This document shows, in pieces, positions 1 to 8,119 of a stretch of DNA of 45,342 nt. This DNA is from Thiotrichaceae bacterium (GTDB lineage: Bacteria; Pseudomonadota; Gammaproteobacteria; Thiotrichales; Thiotrichaceae). The stretch is taken from NCBI GenBank assembly GCA_026988295.1, contig JALSLM010000150.1:1-45342 (forward strand), written 5' to 3'. Made by a program: the position numbers and the translations under genes. Under the pieces are notes generated by a model. The model worked only from the letters and a program-made list of their open reading frames with translations. It was not told where the DNA came from and did no database searches. Positions within the stretch are counted from its first letter, which is position 1. Every line of letters starts with the position of its first letter.

Positions 1-3000
1 ACAACACATTCCGCTCGGCAAAACCTTCAATATTATCCATACCATCATGCCACCAGCGTACTTTTGCCAAAGGTGTATTTGAGATAATAAAGGAATGCAT
101 CTGGATTTTTTCAGCATGAATCATTTGGTCATCGCGCATTTTTTTCTCAAGCTCTTTAACTGTTTCAAAGAATTTAAGCTTGGGGTCATCAAGTCCAGAG
201 CAATGAAGTATACCTTTAGGATCAACAAAAACAATGTGCTGTGTGTCGCCATCCAACACCCAAAGGATAAAATCAGGATAGAAGTTTCCTGCTTCAAAAA
301 AGCCTAAACCGCGACCGCGAGACTGATTTCTCAATAAGTAAATCTCTTTGTCCTTTAGTACGATAGGCTCGCTTTCATAGTACTTTCTTAAATCACAAAC
401 AAAGTTATATTCGCCATCATTTAAGTGTGTAGGGCTTACTTTGAATAAATCACTATCAACACCTTTTTTCAAGTGCAGTAACGGTGAGTACAGGTGCTTT
501 TCAAAGAAAATTACTTCGCCTTTTCCTGCAATATTAAAATCAGTCAAATTGCCGTTTATAATATGCTGCTGTAACTCATCAATCCGTTGCAGAATCATCT
601 TTTCAGATTCATCAATTAGCAACTTATACTCTTCAAAGAAATTTGGATCAGATGGATCAAGTTCGGCATATTTTCGATGTGGTGCTTCAAAGGCTTCTTG
701 CTCAGTTTTATAAAAACGGTCGCAATATTTCTTTAGCAAAGTAATTGCTAAGTCTTGCCATTCAAAATAACGCTCAAAGCTGGTTAATTGCATACGTTCT
801 TTAGGTATATAAAGCGTGTACCAAGAACGATCTTGCAAGGTGGCTTTAATTGCCTCAACACTTAAATTCAGGTTGTACCAGTTGCGTTCTGCCTTGAGTT
901 GCTGCATTGCCTTATAAATTGCATCAAAGTCTATAAAAGCCAAATGCTCGGCTTCTAGCTTCATGTTATCCAAATCAGCATTGTGTCTAGTTACACGAAC
1001 CCCCCTACTCGATTTTGCGACCACTCGGGGATACCAATCCAACGTCACATTCAAATGATGCCCTTCGTGATTTGTTGCATAGTCCTCTGGCGCAACAAGA
1101 ATCGTTTTTTGTTGTTTCTTAAAATTAATATCATCAGGCACTTTTACCGTAATCAACGGTGTTTTAGGCAAGCTAATTTTAATGGGAATGGTCTTCTTAA
1201 TCATACTGTCTGTCTTTTTGATTCCTTCACCTTCGAGGAACTCATTAAAACGAGCCATATAATCGGATTTCACACCAAATACATTCAGTGTTTCCAAAAT
1301 AGGCAAGTATTCATCCTTTGCCACCCAAACCATTTCACTGTCATTACCAGCACCTTTAGCCGCCCAGTGAATCGCTCGACTACGCTTCATGCAATTTTCA
1401 AAACCACGTAAACGCACCCCACGACCGAATAACTGGATAATCTCTGAACCTTCTGATTTGCCTACATGCATCAAACCCATTGTGGACACACGATAACTAT
1501 TCCAGCCTTCAGAAAAACGCTTAGAACCAATCAATAGATTAATCTTAGAATCTTTATCATTAATGCCTTTGAAGATGGATGTATAAAAGCTTTTTTCACT
1601 AACGCTCAATTCCTCTTGTGCCTCACAAAGCTTTTTAACTTTTGGAGCATCGCCAACATTAATCACGCCAAAGTTTTCTTCACTTGAGCCTAAACGTAAA
1701 GCCAGCTCGCCATCACCTCCTTTAAGAAAATCAACATGCAAAGTGCCACCCGCAGGTGCATTAAATAAGGAATCTAAAATATCACTAAAAACTTGCTCTG
1801 CCTTTTCACCTGTACCAACCAGATACGGAAAAGCCTCGGCAAAAATATCTTTATTCTTTTGATTCAATAAGCCTGTATCACCACTTAATAATTTTTCAAG
1901 GTTTCTAATACTAGTTTTCTGCTCTCGCACAAATTCAGCGATAAACAATAAAATATCGACAACATCCGATACCTGTTTACGGCTTTCAGTACGCACCGCA
2001 GCCACTTTACTACCGACAAACACCCATAAAGGCTTACCCAAATCAAAAGCTGTATATTTAGCTTTATTCTCAGCATAAACACGGCTTTGCTGATAAAAAC
2101 TCAGTAAACACGCGGTTAAATAAAGCTGACGATTCTGCCTATCCGCCTCGCTGGAATCATCCGCATCAATATTAAGAATCTGAAAATCTTTACCAAAACC
2201 ATCGGCATGAAAATAACGGTAAGAATAATCAAACAAGATGGCTTTAGCATACTCATCTGCCAGCTTTGGGGTACTGCCAACCGCTTGCCCCAAGGTTGCA
2301 GAATATTCAAAAGTAAAACCTTCCCGTGCCAGGCGTTCACGCATATCAGACCAAACATCACCCTTAGCACCACGATGCCCTTCATCAATCAACACCAGAT
2401 TATTTTGCTCAAACTGATCAACTGAAACGGTTTTCTTTTTACCTTCTTCTTTAAGCTTATTCATGTCGATAACATCAATAATACTGTCACCGTACCTCAT
2501 GCTACCTTTAGCTACTTTTGAGAACTCAGACGCAGTAATACCTGACAACTTTAATTCATCCAAATGCTGGTGAGTTAAACCCTCATTAGGGGTCAACACA
2601 ATAATGCGGTTTAACTCATGCTCTTTACGATGCTTTTTAAGGTAATGCTTATACTGCAAGAGGTTCACATGCATCAATAAGGTTTTACCGCTGCCTGTCG
2701 CATTCCAGTACGCCAATTTTTTAAGATTTTCTTCTGTAAAAGGCTTGAGTAGATTAGTCTTTTTCTCACCCCATTCAGTCAAGGATTGATTAAATTGATC
2801 AAGGTGCTGGTTCAAGGTTTCTAATAAATCATCAGGGTCACGAAAATACCAATCCAGATAGATTTCAGTGAACAACAAAGTAAGATACTGAAAATACTTC
2901 CAGCGTATCAGCTGTGATGAGCGTTTTTCATTGATTTGACGTGTATGGCGTTGAATGTTTTCATCAAACTCAAGCAATAATTCTGGCGTTAAAATACTGT

Positions 3001-3202
3001 TATCAGGGAGTAATCCTAAAATCTCATTGTAATAAGCCGAATTGCCTTCTTTGTCGTTTAACTCAAGTGATTCATCAATTAATCGGCGTGACATTTCCCT
3101 AAAAGGATCAATATCCAGATTAAAAACATCCGCACCAAATAGGCTTAACATAAAGCGATTAAGAACCAGCTTGTGTGGGAATGGGATAGTTGCTTTAGCC
3201 AT
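1..3202 (-). CDS. res: Type III-like restriction subunit Res (helicase-nuclease), 3' end beyond window
   Basis: Reading the complementary strand from the ATG at 3202 gives one frame with no stop to the window edge, over 1060 residues, so the C-terminus is missing. The N-terminal half is an SF2 helicase: Walker A ATGSGKT at about residues 168-174 and a DEGH box at about 273-276. Further on, GSKRFSEGWNSYRVS and then QLFGRGVRLRG correspond to helicase motifs V-VI. Near the open end, FYPDFILWV followed by HIVFVDPKG resembles a PD-(D/E)xK nuclease core as in type III Res subunits. The family translocates on DNA with ATP and cleaves when partnered with Mod, which is encoded upstream at 4662-7799. 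It is the last visible gene of the minus-strand cluster starting at 10999. Family assignment is secure; the cleavage mode is inferred from the family. Confidence 0.9.
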   Translation of the reverse strand, partial: MAKATIPFPHKLVLNRFMLSLFGADVFNLDIDPFREMSRRLIDESLELNDKEGNSAYYNEILGLLPDNSILTPELLLEFDENIQRHTRQINEKRSSQLIRWKYFQYLTLLFTEIYLDWYFRDPDDLLETLNQHLDQFNQSLTEWGEKKTNLLKPFTEENLKKLAYWNATGSGKTLLMHVNLLQYKHYLKKHRKEHELNRIIVLTPNEGLTHQHLDELKLSGITASEFSKVAKGSMRYGDSIIDVIDMNKLKEEGKKKTVSVDQFEQNNLVLIDEGHRGAKGDVWSDMRERLAREGFTFEYSATLGQAVGSTPKLADEYAKAILFDYSYRYFHADGFGKDFQILNIDADDSSEADRQNRQLYLTACLLSFYQQSRVYAENKAKYTAFDLGKPLWVFVGSKVAAVRTESRKQVSDVVDILLFIAEFVREQKTSIRNLEKLLSGDTGLLNQKNKDIFAEAFPYLVGTGEKAEQVFSDILDSLFNAPAGGTLHVDFLKGGDGELALRLGSSEENFGVINVGDAPKVKKLCEAQEELSVSEKSFYTSIFKGINDKDSKINLLIGSKRFSEGWNSYRVSTMGLMHVGKSEGSEIIQLFGRGVRLRGFENCMKRSRAIHWAAKGAGNDSEMVWVAKDEYLPILETLNVFGVKSDYMARFNEFLEGEGIKKTDSMIKKTIPIKISLPKTPLITVKVPDDINFKKQQKTILVAPEDYATNHEGHHLNVTLDWYPRVVAKSSRGVRVTRHNADLDNMKLEAEHLAFIDFDAIYKAMQQLKAERNWYNLNLSVEAIKATLQDRSWYTLYIPKERMQLTSFERYFEWQDLAITLLKKYCDRFYKTEQEAFEAPHRKYAELDPSDPNFFEEYKLLIDESEKMILQRIDELQQHIINGNLTDFNIAGKGEVIFFEKHLYSPLLHLKKGVDSDLFKVSPTHLNDGEYNFVCDLRKYYESEPIVLKDKEIYLLRNQSRGRGLGFFEAGNFYPDFILWVLDGDTQHIVFVDPKGILHCSGLDDPKLKFFETVKELEKKMRDDQMIHAEKIQMHSFIISNTPLAKVRWWHDGMDNIEGFAERNVL

Positions 3203-3220
3203 TATCTAGTTAACCTTTTT

Positions 3221-3298
3221 TTACCACGAAAGACACTAAATACACGAAAGTTAGTTTGGCTTCGCCAATTTATAATCTTTTTCGTGTCGTTCGTGTGT
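3221..3298. repeat. Family E inverted repeat between res and rhuM
   Basis: The left arm 3223-3250 reads ACCACGAAAGACACTAAATA and continues CACGAAAG. The right arm, about 3278-3298, is an imperfect inverted copy (TTTTTCGTGTCGTTCGTGTG). The arms flank a short spacer and fill the whole gap. The rhuM stop codon (3299-3301) abuts the right arm. Related copies lie at 4411-4637 and inside mod at 6465-6500. Confidence 0.7.
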
Positions 3299-4315
3299 TT
3301 AGTCGTTTTTAGAATCATCTTTAAGCTCTTTTAGTACTTGATCAAAATCACTTTCAAACAAACGATCTTGCACCATACGGTATTTTTCAAATTCACTGCC
3401 TGCGTGTTTAATCGCGGCTTTTGCTGATACTTTGCCACTGCCTGTCAAAACATCTCTATCGGTAAACTCAATAAACTTATCCAAACGTGTCGCCCAGTCT
3501 TCCATCGTCATAGGGATTTTTCGCATGGCACGTTCTTCGGCAAGTTCAAGATAGGCGTTAACGATACGACCTAAAGCATTAATTTCATCTTGCGTGAGGT
3601 AGTTTTTGGCAATACCAACATCGCTTTTGAGTATTTTACCTGTGGGGGCTTTCTCCCAACTGGTTAATCCCATATTGGGTTGATTACTATCCGCTCTTTG
3701 TTTGATTAGCTCAGCAGCCGTATGACCATGAATCGCAAAATGCAGCTTATTTTGCACCTTGGCGAAGAAGGCTTTGGTGGTGGGGGCATCTTTATTGTAA
3801 TCGACACTAGTGGCATAAATATCGGTAACCTTTTGATAAAACTTACGCTCACTTAGGCGAATTTCCCGAATTTCTTCAAGTAGACGCTCAAAATAATCTT
3901 CATTCAGAAAACTGCCGTTTTCCATGCGTTTTTTATCCAGCACATAGCCCTTAATAGCAAACTCTTTAAGAATCTGCGTTGCCCACTGGCGAAACTGCGT
4001 GGCTCGCACTGAATTAACGCGATAACCGACGGAAATAATGGCATCCAGATTATAAAATTTAGTCTGATAACGCTTACCATCAGCAGCAGTTATTCGGAAT
4101 TTCCTAATAACTGAATGCTCTTCTAACTCATTCTTGCTAAATATATTTTTCAGATGCTCATTAATCGTTGGCACGCTTACATCAAATAACTCAGCCATCA
4201 GCTTTTGAGACAACCAAACCGAATCCTCCTCATAACGGGCTTCAATGCTTTGTTCTCCTGCTTGCGCGGTGAAGATTAAAAACTCAGCGGTACTGTTGCG
4301 GATGCGCTTATTCAT
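3299..4315 (-). CDS. RhuM-family protein (virulence RhuM family)
   Basis: A 338-residue protein that I recognise as the RhuM family, a widespread group of unknown biochemical function often found inside restriction-modification loci. Visible family features are the N-terminal segment with VWLSQKLMAELFDVSVPTINEHLKN (about residues 33-57), which looks like a winged-helix DNA-binding unit, then FRITAADGKRYQTKFYNLDAIISVGYRV (about 72-100) and a long charged helical C-terminal part. Full length for the family. It sits between res and mod on the same strand, a position RhuM genes commonly take. The 346-bp gap to mod is entirely repeats, so it may need its own promoter. A regulatory or accessory role in restriction is inference. 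Confidence 0.85.
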   Translation of the reverse strand: MNKRIRNSTAEFLIFTAQAGEQSIEARYEEDSVWLSQKLMAELFDVSVPTINEHLKNIFSKNELEEHSVIRKFRITAADGKRYQTKFYNLDAIISVGYRVNSVRATQFRQWATQILKEFAIKGYVLDKKRMENGSFLNEDYFERLLEEIREIRLSERKFYQKVTDIYATSVDYNKDAPTTKAFFAKVQNKLHFAIHGHTAAELIKQRADSNQPNMGLTSWEKAPTGKILKSDVGIAKNYLTQDEINALGRIVNAYLELAEERAMRKIPMTMEDWATRLDKFIEFTDRDVLTGSGKVSAKAAIKHAGSEFEKYRMVQDRLFESDFDQVLKELKDDSKND

Positions 4316-4410
4316 ACGCTATCACCACAGCTTTTATTGCCCGAACAGCATCCCAGCAACTATCGAGGATTCCTCGGTAGTTCCTCAATAACCTTAAAAT
4401 ATACTTATTT

Positions 4411-4637
4411 ACCACGAAACACACTAAATACACGAAAAGAGTTAAAAGGGATATTTTTTGCTTAACGACAATTGCTCTGACACTTGTATAAAGTGTGCAA
4501 AAAGTGGGGGGGTGGGTTTTATAAAGTGGTTTTAAAAACCCACCCCCCCTGTTTTTTGCACTTTTTATGGAACTTACCACTAAATACACGAAAGGGATTG
4601 CTTGTTTTTTTTCGTGTTTTTGCTGTGTTTCGTGGTC
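4411..4637. repeat. Nested palindrome: family E arms enclosing a family A hairpin
   Basis: The outer left arm at 4411-4436 (ACCACGAAACACACTAAATA then CACGAA) is matched by an inverted arm ending TTGCTGTGTTTCGTGGT at about 4598-4637. A further partial direct copy (CCACTAAATACACGAAAG) is at 4575-4593. Inside lies the perfect-looking G-run/C-run hairpin of family A (4491-4567). The structure occupies the space between rhuM and mod. Confidence 0.75.
4491..4567. repeat. Family A hairpin, G arm then C arm
   Basis: TGCAAAAAGTGGGGGGGTGG followed by GTTTT, a short spacer, then AAAACCCACCCCCCCTGTTTTTTGCA. It is the only paired copy in the window whose two arms both read GTGGG/CCCAC rather than GATGGG/CCCATC. 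A hairpin with T-runs on its outer flank could terminate transcription on either strand. Confidence 0.75.
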
Positions 4638-4661
4638 AAAGAACTTAGCGGTGTGATTCAT

Positions 4662-7600
4662 TTAAACATCCTGACAATCAAACATCAGTGTTTCAAAGGC
4701 TTCTTCGATGAGTTGTACTTTCCAGCTTTCTTCGCTGGTTTTTAGATTGGGCAGGTTGTTGTCGCCATTCACATAGACGCGATCAAACTCCCTATCTCGC
4801 GTGTTATAGCTTTGCTTGCGGAACCATTCATCGAGTGCGTCGTTATCGGTTTGCTTTAGGTTACGCCAGATAATATGCACACTTTCATCCGCAGGGTTTG
4901 TGCCAATCACCTCGACCATGCCCTGTTGTTTGCGCGTGGATTCTACCCTTAGCCCCAGCAGATAATTAAAGGTTTCCACCAAATCAATCGCTTGCTGTTT
5001 GGTTTCATTATCCCGCACCACCCGCATCTTGGCGTTAAAGGGATCAATAAACAGCTCACGCGAAAACAAACTGCCCTTCGCCTCAATATCCAGCATATAG
5101 TTAAGCAGATAATCTTCTTTCAGGTTTTTGTTATCAGGGTTATTGAGTAAATCGGCTTGAATTTCGGTGCGTTGTAGTTGCAAATTATCGACGACATCTT
5201 CGTAGGATTCTAAGCGGTTGTATTTAAAGCAGTGGCTAACACCGTTGTAGTTACCGTCTTTATCCGCTACGGGTTTACCGTTTTTCCAGTTTTCAGAATA
5301 GACGACTTTTTTAATACGGGGTTTTAAAACGGTATCAAAATATTCACCCATTTCAACTAGGATGTATTTGCGATTGCCTTTGTCTTCGCGATTTAGGTTG
5401 ATAGTTGCATGGGCGGTTGTGCCTGAGCCTGCGAAGTAATCAAGTATTGTATTTTTTGAATTACAAAATTGTTCCTCTAAGACACTAACTAATGACATAG
5501 GCTTTGCATAAGAAAACTTATTTTCACCAAAAATATTTTGGATCTCTTTTGTAGCTGCTGTATTTAAACCACTAAATAGCTTAGTTATACCATCTTCTTC
5601 GATAAATCCTGTACCAACTCCAATTAAAGTGGATACTGGGTTTACATTTGATTTTAAATTACTTTTGAACCTTTTAAGCATCGGTCCAGTGATAGTAATT
5701 CCTATCTTTAGTAACGAAGGATCATCAGGAAAAGCAATAATACCTTCCTCAATTTTTTTATTCATAGATGATGGTATATATGACCAAACTCTATTGGGGT
5801 TAGCTGGATATTTTTTACCTGAGAAAGGTGAAACTAATTCATAAAACTGGTTAGGTCTTTGAGAACTATCCATTCCTACGGTTAAATCACCTAAAGTCCA
5901 ATCACCCCTTGGATCATTATCAGGGTTAGAATAAGAACTATAATTTTTTTCAATACCTTTTGCTTTTTCAAAACCATCTTTTGTAAAACAAACTACATAC
6001 TCATGGTCCTGAGATAGTAGGTTTTGTGACATTGCTGAACTAGACCTTCTCTTTCGTATGAATGTAGCTTCATATGATGAATCTCCAAAAACATCACGCA
6101 AAACTAAATGTAGACGATTAAACTCATAATCATCAATAGAACATAAAAATACACCTTCATTTTGTAATATTTTATAAATAAATACTGCCCTATCAGACAT
6201 CATGGAAAGCCAAGATGAGTATTGATACGCATCTTTATACGCAAAACCATCTTCCCCCGTATTATAAGGCGGATCAATATAAACACACTTCACCTGTTCC
6301 CGATAACGCTCTTGCAACAAATTCAAAGCCTGAAAATTCTCCGAATGGATCAATAAGCCATCCATCTGCTCATCAATATCGTCAATTTCAGCCAGTAGCC
6401 GTTGTTTAAAGTCCTCATCAAACAGCCCTGTATCAATCAATAAATACGGATTTTCCTTTAAGCTTTGTTTCGTGACTTTAGTGTCTTTGGTGGTCTCTTT
6501 ATCAATAAATCCCAATTCCACCCACTCATCCAACTGCTGCTGATTCGCCAATATCTCCCCATAAAACGCTTCAGGCACACGATCCAGCGTCATGCAGTAA
6601 TTGCTTTCCAGCACAAACTTTTTCTTTAACCAGAGCTTTTTCTGAAAGTCTTCCAGCTGGGCTAAAAAGGCGATAAGCTTTAAGGCGATGCCTTTAAACG
6701 CCACTATTTTCTTTAAGCTGCGTTCATTGCTTAATAGCTGGCTTGCTAAGGCATCGGTGCTGTCTGGCACAATATCATCCAGCAGTAGCAGTTCATTTTT
6801 AATAAAAAAGTCAAGTTCCCGCCTTAAAAATCTGCCCAGGTCTTTATGAATAAAATAATCAAAGCTGTTTTTGGCGGTGTAGTCGGTGAGGTATTTTTCT
6901 AGTACGGTTCTGTTTTTATTTTTATCGGTGGGTTTGGGGGCTAATAGTTCCGCCTGCCAGTTTAGCCAGTCTTGCTGGTTTTCAAAAACGCCTTCACCAT
7001 TAAAGGTTTTAATCCATTCAATGGTTGCCAGATTGATATTTTTTTGTGTACGTTTTCCACTGTCTGCTTGATAGTTAAAATGCAGGATTAGCTCTTGTTT
7101 GCCTTCATGCTGTCGTATGGATACAGGCTGGTTTTCATCGAGAATAAAACGGCGTTCTTTGTCACTGGCTTCTTTTTTGTTGTTTTGTTCGGTACTGGCC
7201 TGTACTAGCTCAAAACGGACGGTTTTTTTGTTGTTATCATTATTATTGTCACTTTCATCGTTGCCTAGCTTAAAGGCGTAGTTGCTAAAACTTTCGGCAC
7301 TTTTAATATAATACTGGTCGGCATTCGCCCAATGCAGTTTGACCTCTTCGCCATTCATGGGCAGGGGTGAGTAGGTTTCCTGCTTGTAACGACGCAGTGA
7401 CATAAAATCACCACCATCATAATAGCGGCTAAAAAAGGTGGTTAAGTGGGAGAATATCTCGGCTTCGTCTTTTTCGAGGCTGTTGTTTGCTCCATCACCC
7501 AAGAGTGCTTTAAGTTGTTGTACTTTGGGTAGCGTATCAGGGTCTGCTCCCAGCTCTTGCGCTTGTTTAATCGCATCATCCAGCTCTTTTTGGGTATCCG

Positions 7601-7799
7601 TCGCTTTACCACCTGCTTGCAAAGTCTCGCGTATGGTGGGCAATAATTCATTATTCAAAAAGCCTTCTATCTCGGTATGCTTGGCATTCATAATGCGGTA
7701 GATACCAAAATCCAGATCCGCTTGATCCATCATAAAAAGTTCTTTGAGTGTGGCAACAAGCTGTTGCTGTTTATCGCTGGTTTTGCTCATATTGGTCAC
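4662..7799 (-). CDS. mod: Type III-like DNA methyltransferase Mod (adenine-specific, beta-class)
   Basis: A 1045-residue protein. Catalytic motif IV DPPYNTG is at 509-515 and the AdoMet-binding motif FAGSGTT at 789-795. The order catalytic motif, target-recognition region, AdoMet motif is that of beta-class N6-adenine/N4-cytosine methyltransferases such as type III Mod. Classical Mod proteins are about 600-650 residues; here an N-terminal extension of about 450 residues (LDFGIYRIMN at 29-38) precedes the catalytic core, which is characteristic of this large subfamily. The recognition region (about 570-770) is visibly more AT-rich than the flanks. Residues 434-445 are encoded by a family E repeat. 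The GTG at 7799 lies 1 bp from the stop of the upstream gene; an ATG at 7790 is an alternative start, and neither has a strong ribosome binding site. It should set the specificity of the whole locus. Confidence 0.93.
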   Translation of the reverse strand: MTNMSKTSDKQQQLVATLKELFMMDQADLDFGIYRIMNAKHTEIEGFLNNELLPTIRETLQAGGKATDTQKELDDAIKQAQELGADPDTLPKVQQLKALLGDGANNSLEKDEAEIFSHLTTFFSRYYDGGDFMSLRRYKQETYSPLPMNGEEVKLHWANADQYYIKSAESFSNYAFKLGNDESDNNNDNNKKTVRFELVQASTEQNNKKEASDKERRFILDENQPVSIRQHEGKQELILHFNYQADSGKRTQKNINLATIEWIKTFNGEGVFENQQDWLNWQAELLAPKPTDKNKNRTVLEKYLTDYTAKNSFDYFIHKDLGRFLRRELDFFIKNELLLLDDIVPDSTDALASQLLSNERSLKKIVAFKGIALKLIAFLAQLEDFQKKLWLKKKFVLESNYCMTLDRVPEAFYGEILANQQQLDEWVELGFIDKETTKDTKVTKQSLKENPYLLIDTGLFDEDFKQRLLAEIDDIDEQMDGLLIHSENFQALNLLQERYREQVKCVYIDPPYNTGEDGFAYKDAYQYSSWLSMMSDRAVFIYKILQNEGVFLCSIDDYEFNRLHLVLRDVFGDSSYEATFIRKRRSSSAMSQNLLSQDHEYVVCFTKDGFEKAKGIEKNYSSYSNPDNDPRGDWTLGDLTVGMDSSQRPNQFYELVSPFSGKKYPANPNRVWSYIPSSMNKKIEEGIIAFPDDPSLLKIGITITGPMLKRFKSNLKSNVNPVSTLIGVGTGFIEEDGITKLFSGLNTAATKEIQNIFGENKFSYAKPMSLVSVLEEQFCNSKNTILDYFAGSGTTAHATINLNREDKGNRKYILVEMGEYFDTVLKPRIKKVVYSENWKNGKPVADKDGNYNGVSHCFKYNRLESYEDVVDNLQLQRTEIQADLLNNPDNKNLKEDYLLNYMLDIEAKGSLFSRELFIDPFNAKMRVVRDNETKQQAIDLVETFNYLLGLRVESTRKQQGMVEVIGTNPADESVHIIWRNLKQTDNDALDEWFRKQSYNTRDREFDRVYVNGDNNLPNLKTSEESWKVQLIEEAFETLMFDCQDV
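6465..6500 (-). repeat. Family E repeat copy embedded in mod
   Basis: The coding strand here reads GAGACCACCAAAGACACTAA and on through AGTCACGAAACAA, matching the intergenic ACCACGAAAGACACTAAATA repeats. It is translated in frame as ETTKDTKVTK (Mod residues 435-444), located between the N-terminal extension and the catalytic domain. Confidence 0.65.
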
Positions 7800-7800
7800 T

Positions 7801-8094
7801 TTATTTATTTTCCATTTTTAACTGTTTGATGCTTTGTACAAAATGATTTAAACCTGACTCAGTTTTAAACTGGTCGAATTCGACCAGTTTAAAATCTGGG
7901 TTATTTAGCTTTTCCCATAAGCCAAGTAGTTCAAGGGTATTTTTGTTTCTTAACCAGTTTTTAACTATATCTGCGGGAGCTTCTGGGTTTTTGTGTTTAG
8001 CTATATCCGTAAGGCTTACGAATTCTTCCATATCTGCTTGAATCAGCGATATTTCCGTCCCACTAACGTTAATTTTTTTTGTTTTTTTAGCCAT
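7801..8094 (-). CDS. Short KilA-N-like protein, probably truncated
   Basis: A 97-residue protein. EFVSLTDIAKHKNPEAPADI at about residues 27-46, then VKNWLRNKNTLELLGLWEKL, matches the beginning of the KilA-N DNA-binding domain as found in phage antirepressors and in proteins linked to restriction loci. The usual continuation (about 150-200 more residues) is absent: the frame ends shortly after FDQFKTESGLNHFV. It lies 25 bp after the helicase gene and is essentially joined to mod, so it belongs to the same transcript. It could be a shortened regulator that still binds DNA, or a decaying remnant. The assignment to KilA-N is by motif recognition only. Confidence 0.7.
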   Translation of the reverse strand: MAKKTKKINVSGTEISLIQADMEEFVSLTDIAKHKNPEAPADIVKNWLRNKNTLELLGLWEKLNNPDFKLVEFDQFKTESGLNHFVQSIKQLKMENK

Positions 8095-8119
8095 ATTCTC
8101 GTTAAGTATTCTCCCTTAA

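Noticed and set aside
4308-4661. Open frame of 117 codons between rhuM and mod on the minus strand
   Set aside because: It consists almost wholly of the nested repeats, including translation of the G/C-run hairpin, and has no protein-like features.
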